DNA of 7,602 bases from Thermoleophilia bacterium. Lineage in GTDB: Bacteria; Actinomycetota; Thermoleophilia; Gaiellales; Gaiellaceae. Each line of letters opens with the position of its first letter. The first letter of the stretch is position 1. Positions 6,463 to 7,602 of this stretch are shown here, one piece after another. The stretch is from NCBI GenBank assembly GCA_025934335.1, contig JAICYG010000130.1:1-7602 (forward strand), in the 5' to 3' direction. The notes under the pieces are model-generated. The model was not told the origin of the DNA. It made no database searches and saw nothing but the letters and a program-made list of their open reading frames with translations. Made by a program: the position numbers and the translations under genes.

Positions 6463-7463
6463 CGAGGGAGGCCTGGTGGATCACGATCCCGAAGGCGTTC
6501 ATCGTCATCAACGTCGTGATGCTCTTCTTCGCGTTCACGACGTGGCTCGAGCGAAAGCTGCTCGGCCGCATGCAACTCCGGTTCGGCCCGAACCGCGCCG
6601 GCCCGAAGGGCCTCCTCGTGCCGATCGCCGACCTGCTGAAACTGATCCGCAAGGAGGCGTTCGCGCCGATGGCGGCCAAGGAGCCGCTCTACATCATCGC
6701 GCCCGTCCTCTCGATGTTCACCGCGCTCGCCGCCTTCAGTGTCATACCGTGGGGGAACGGCTGGACGGTCTGGGGTCACCACATCGAGGGCCAGGTGGTG
6801 AACGTGCCGATCTCCCTGCTCCTGATCTTCGCGCTCGGCTCGATCGGCATCTACGGCTTCATCGTCGGCGGCTGGGCGTCGGAGTCGAAGTACTCGCTGC
6901 TCGGCTCGATGCGCACGTGCGCGCAGCTCGTCTCGTACGAGGTCTCGCTCGCGCTCTCGGTGCTCGGCGTCGTGCTGATGGCACAGTCGATCAACCTGGT
7001 CGACGTCGTGCAGAAACAGCAGGCGACGCTGTGGTTCTTCATCCCGCAGTTCGTCGGGCTCGCAGTGTTCATGGTCGGCGGCACCGCGGAGACGTCGCGT
7101 GCGCCGTTCGACCTCCCGGAGGCGGACACCGAGCTCGTCGCCGGCTACCACACCGAATACTCCGGGATGAGGTGGGGCCTCTTCCAGGCGGCGGAGTACA
7201 TCAACCTGCTCACGCTCTCCGGCCTCGCCGTGACGCTCTTCTTCGACGGCTACCATTTTCCGTGGGTGCCGTGGCTCGATCGGTTCGGGCCGATCTGGTT
7301 CGTGCTGAAGATGTTCACGCTCGTCGGCGCGTTCATCTGGCTGCGCGCGACACAGCCGCGCCTCCGCTACGACCAGCTGATGCGGTTCGGCTGGAAGGTG
7401 CTGCTTCCCATCGCTACCGTCAACGCGCTCGTGACCGCCTTCCTCGTCGTCCTGATCAAGTAA
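6459..7463 (+). CDS. nuoH: NADH-quinone oxidoreductase subunit H (NuoH, ND1 homologue)
   Basis: NuoH anchors the hydrophilic arm in the membrane and forms the quinone entry channel and the start of the proton-transfer path. The 334-residue product has about eight hydrophobic helices (roughly 11-30, 79-97, 119-138, 157-177, 192-210, 247-263, 279-297 and 312-332). The ND1 family blocks are present: ERKLLGRMQLRFGPNRAGPK (31-50), GGWASESKYSLLGSMR (137-152) leading into LVSYEV, and the long acidic loop ETSRAPFDLPEADTELVAGY (211-230) followed by HTEYSGMRWG. The charged residues of that loop line the channel between the quinone site and the membrane helices in known structures. The start is GTG, overlapping the nuoG TGA as GTGA, with GAGG at 6448-6451. 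The stop TAA overlaps the nuoI start by one base. Confidence 0.97.
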   Translation: MTREAWWITIPKAFIVINVVMLFFAFTTWLERKLLGRMQLRFGPNRAGPKGLLVPIADLLKLIRKEAFAPMAAKEPLYIIAPVLSMFTALAAFSVIPWGNGWTVWGHHIEGQVVNVPISLLLIFALGSIGIYGFIVGGWASESKYSLLGSMRTCAQLVSYEVSLALSVLGVVLMAQSINLVDVVQKQQATLWFFIPQFVGLAVFMVGGTAETSRAPFDLPEADTELVAGYHTEYSGMRWGLFQAAEYINLLTLSGLAVTLFFDGYHFPWVPWLDRFGPIWFVLKMFTLVGAFIWLRATQPRLRYDQLMRFGWKVLLPIATVNALVTAFLVVLIK

Positions 7464-7602
7464 TGGCCGTCGTCCCGAACACGCTCAAGGGGTTCGGCGT
7501 CACCTTGAAGCAGGTCTTCAAGACGCCGATCACGCAGAAGTATCCGGAATCCAAGCGGCCGGTCTACCCGCGCTACCGCGGCCGCCACCGCCTGAACCGG
7601 CA
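7463..7602 (+). CDS. nuoI: NADH-quinone oxidoreductase subunit I (NuoI), 5' end only
   Basis: This is the first 46 residues of NuoI, the subunit with two [4Fe-4S] clusters (N6a and N6b) that link NuoG to N2 in NuoB. The fragment starts MAVVPNTLKGFGVTLKQVFK and continues with a basic, Pro/Tyr-containing stretch ending RYRGRHRLNR. This is the typical N-terminal membrane-facing helix and RGRHxL motif preceding the first cysteine cluster. The cysteines themselves lie beyond the right edge. The ATG shares its A with the nuoH stop (TAATG) and has no clear Shine-Dalgarno sequence, so translation is probably coupled to nuoH by re-initiation. Identification rests on the short motif plus the conserved H-I gene order. 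Confidence 0.93.
   Translation, partial: MAVVPNTLKGFGVTLKQVFKTPITQKYPESKRPVYPRYRGRHRLNR

Noticed and set aside
1..7602. A novel defence, secondary-metabolite or mobile system
   Set aside because: All bases are accounted for by nine overlapping nuo genes in canonical order; there is no accessory gene, tRNA, integrase or intergenic space.

Overview
The window is one uninterrupted stretch of a bacterial nuo operon, which encodes the proton-pumping NADH:quinone oxidoreductase (respiratory complex I). All genes are on the + strand in the canonical order: nuoA (3' end only), nuoB, nuoC, nuoD, nuoE, nuoF, nuoG, nuoH and nuoI (5' end only). NuoC and NuoD are separate genes, not fused as in E. coli.

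Organism: the DNA is GC-rich with a strong G/C bias at third codon positions, and four of the eight visible starts are GTG. Together with the style of NuoD and NuoC this suggests a high-GC actinobacterium, perhaps of the class Thermoleophilia (Gaiellales/Solirubrobacterales). That placement is inferred from recalled family resemblance and was not tested by a search.

Layout: 1-215 is the NuoA C-terminus (membrane). 206-1326 holds NuoB and NuoC and 1323-2612 holds NuoD; these make the quinone-reducing connecting module with cluster N2. 2609-6462 holds NuoE, NuoF and NuoG, the NADH-oxidising module with FMN and the iron-sulfur chain. 6459-7463 is NuoH, the membrane subunit that helps form the quinone chamber. 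7463-7602 is the start of NuoI, the ferredoxin-like subunit. Every neighbouring pair overlaps by 1 to 11 bases, so there is no intergenic base, no visible internal promoter or terminator, and translation is probably coupled throughout. Electrons would run NADH > FMN (NuoF) > N3 (NuoF) > N1b/N4/N5 (NuoG) > N6a/N6b (NuoI) > N2 (NuoB) > quinone at the NuoB/NuoD/NuoH interface. N1a (NuoE) and N7 (NuoG) lie off the main path. All expected cluster ligands are present in the complete subunits.

The window is mostly ordinary core metabolism and I see no undescribed multi-gene system. The one structure the genes do not explain is a tandem palindromic repeat inside nuoG at about 6139-6171. Two copies of GGTGTCAGACAC lie exactly 18 bases apart, in frame, and encode a VSDTLK-VSDTGE insertion at a domain boundary. 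They contain the only TCA serine codons in nuoG. It looks like a small dispersed palindromic element tolerated inside a protein. Secondary oddities are a Gly-to-Phe change in the NuoF FMN-binding loop and a loop insertion of about 30 residues in NuoC.
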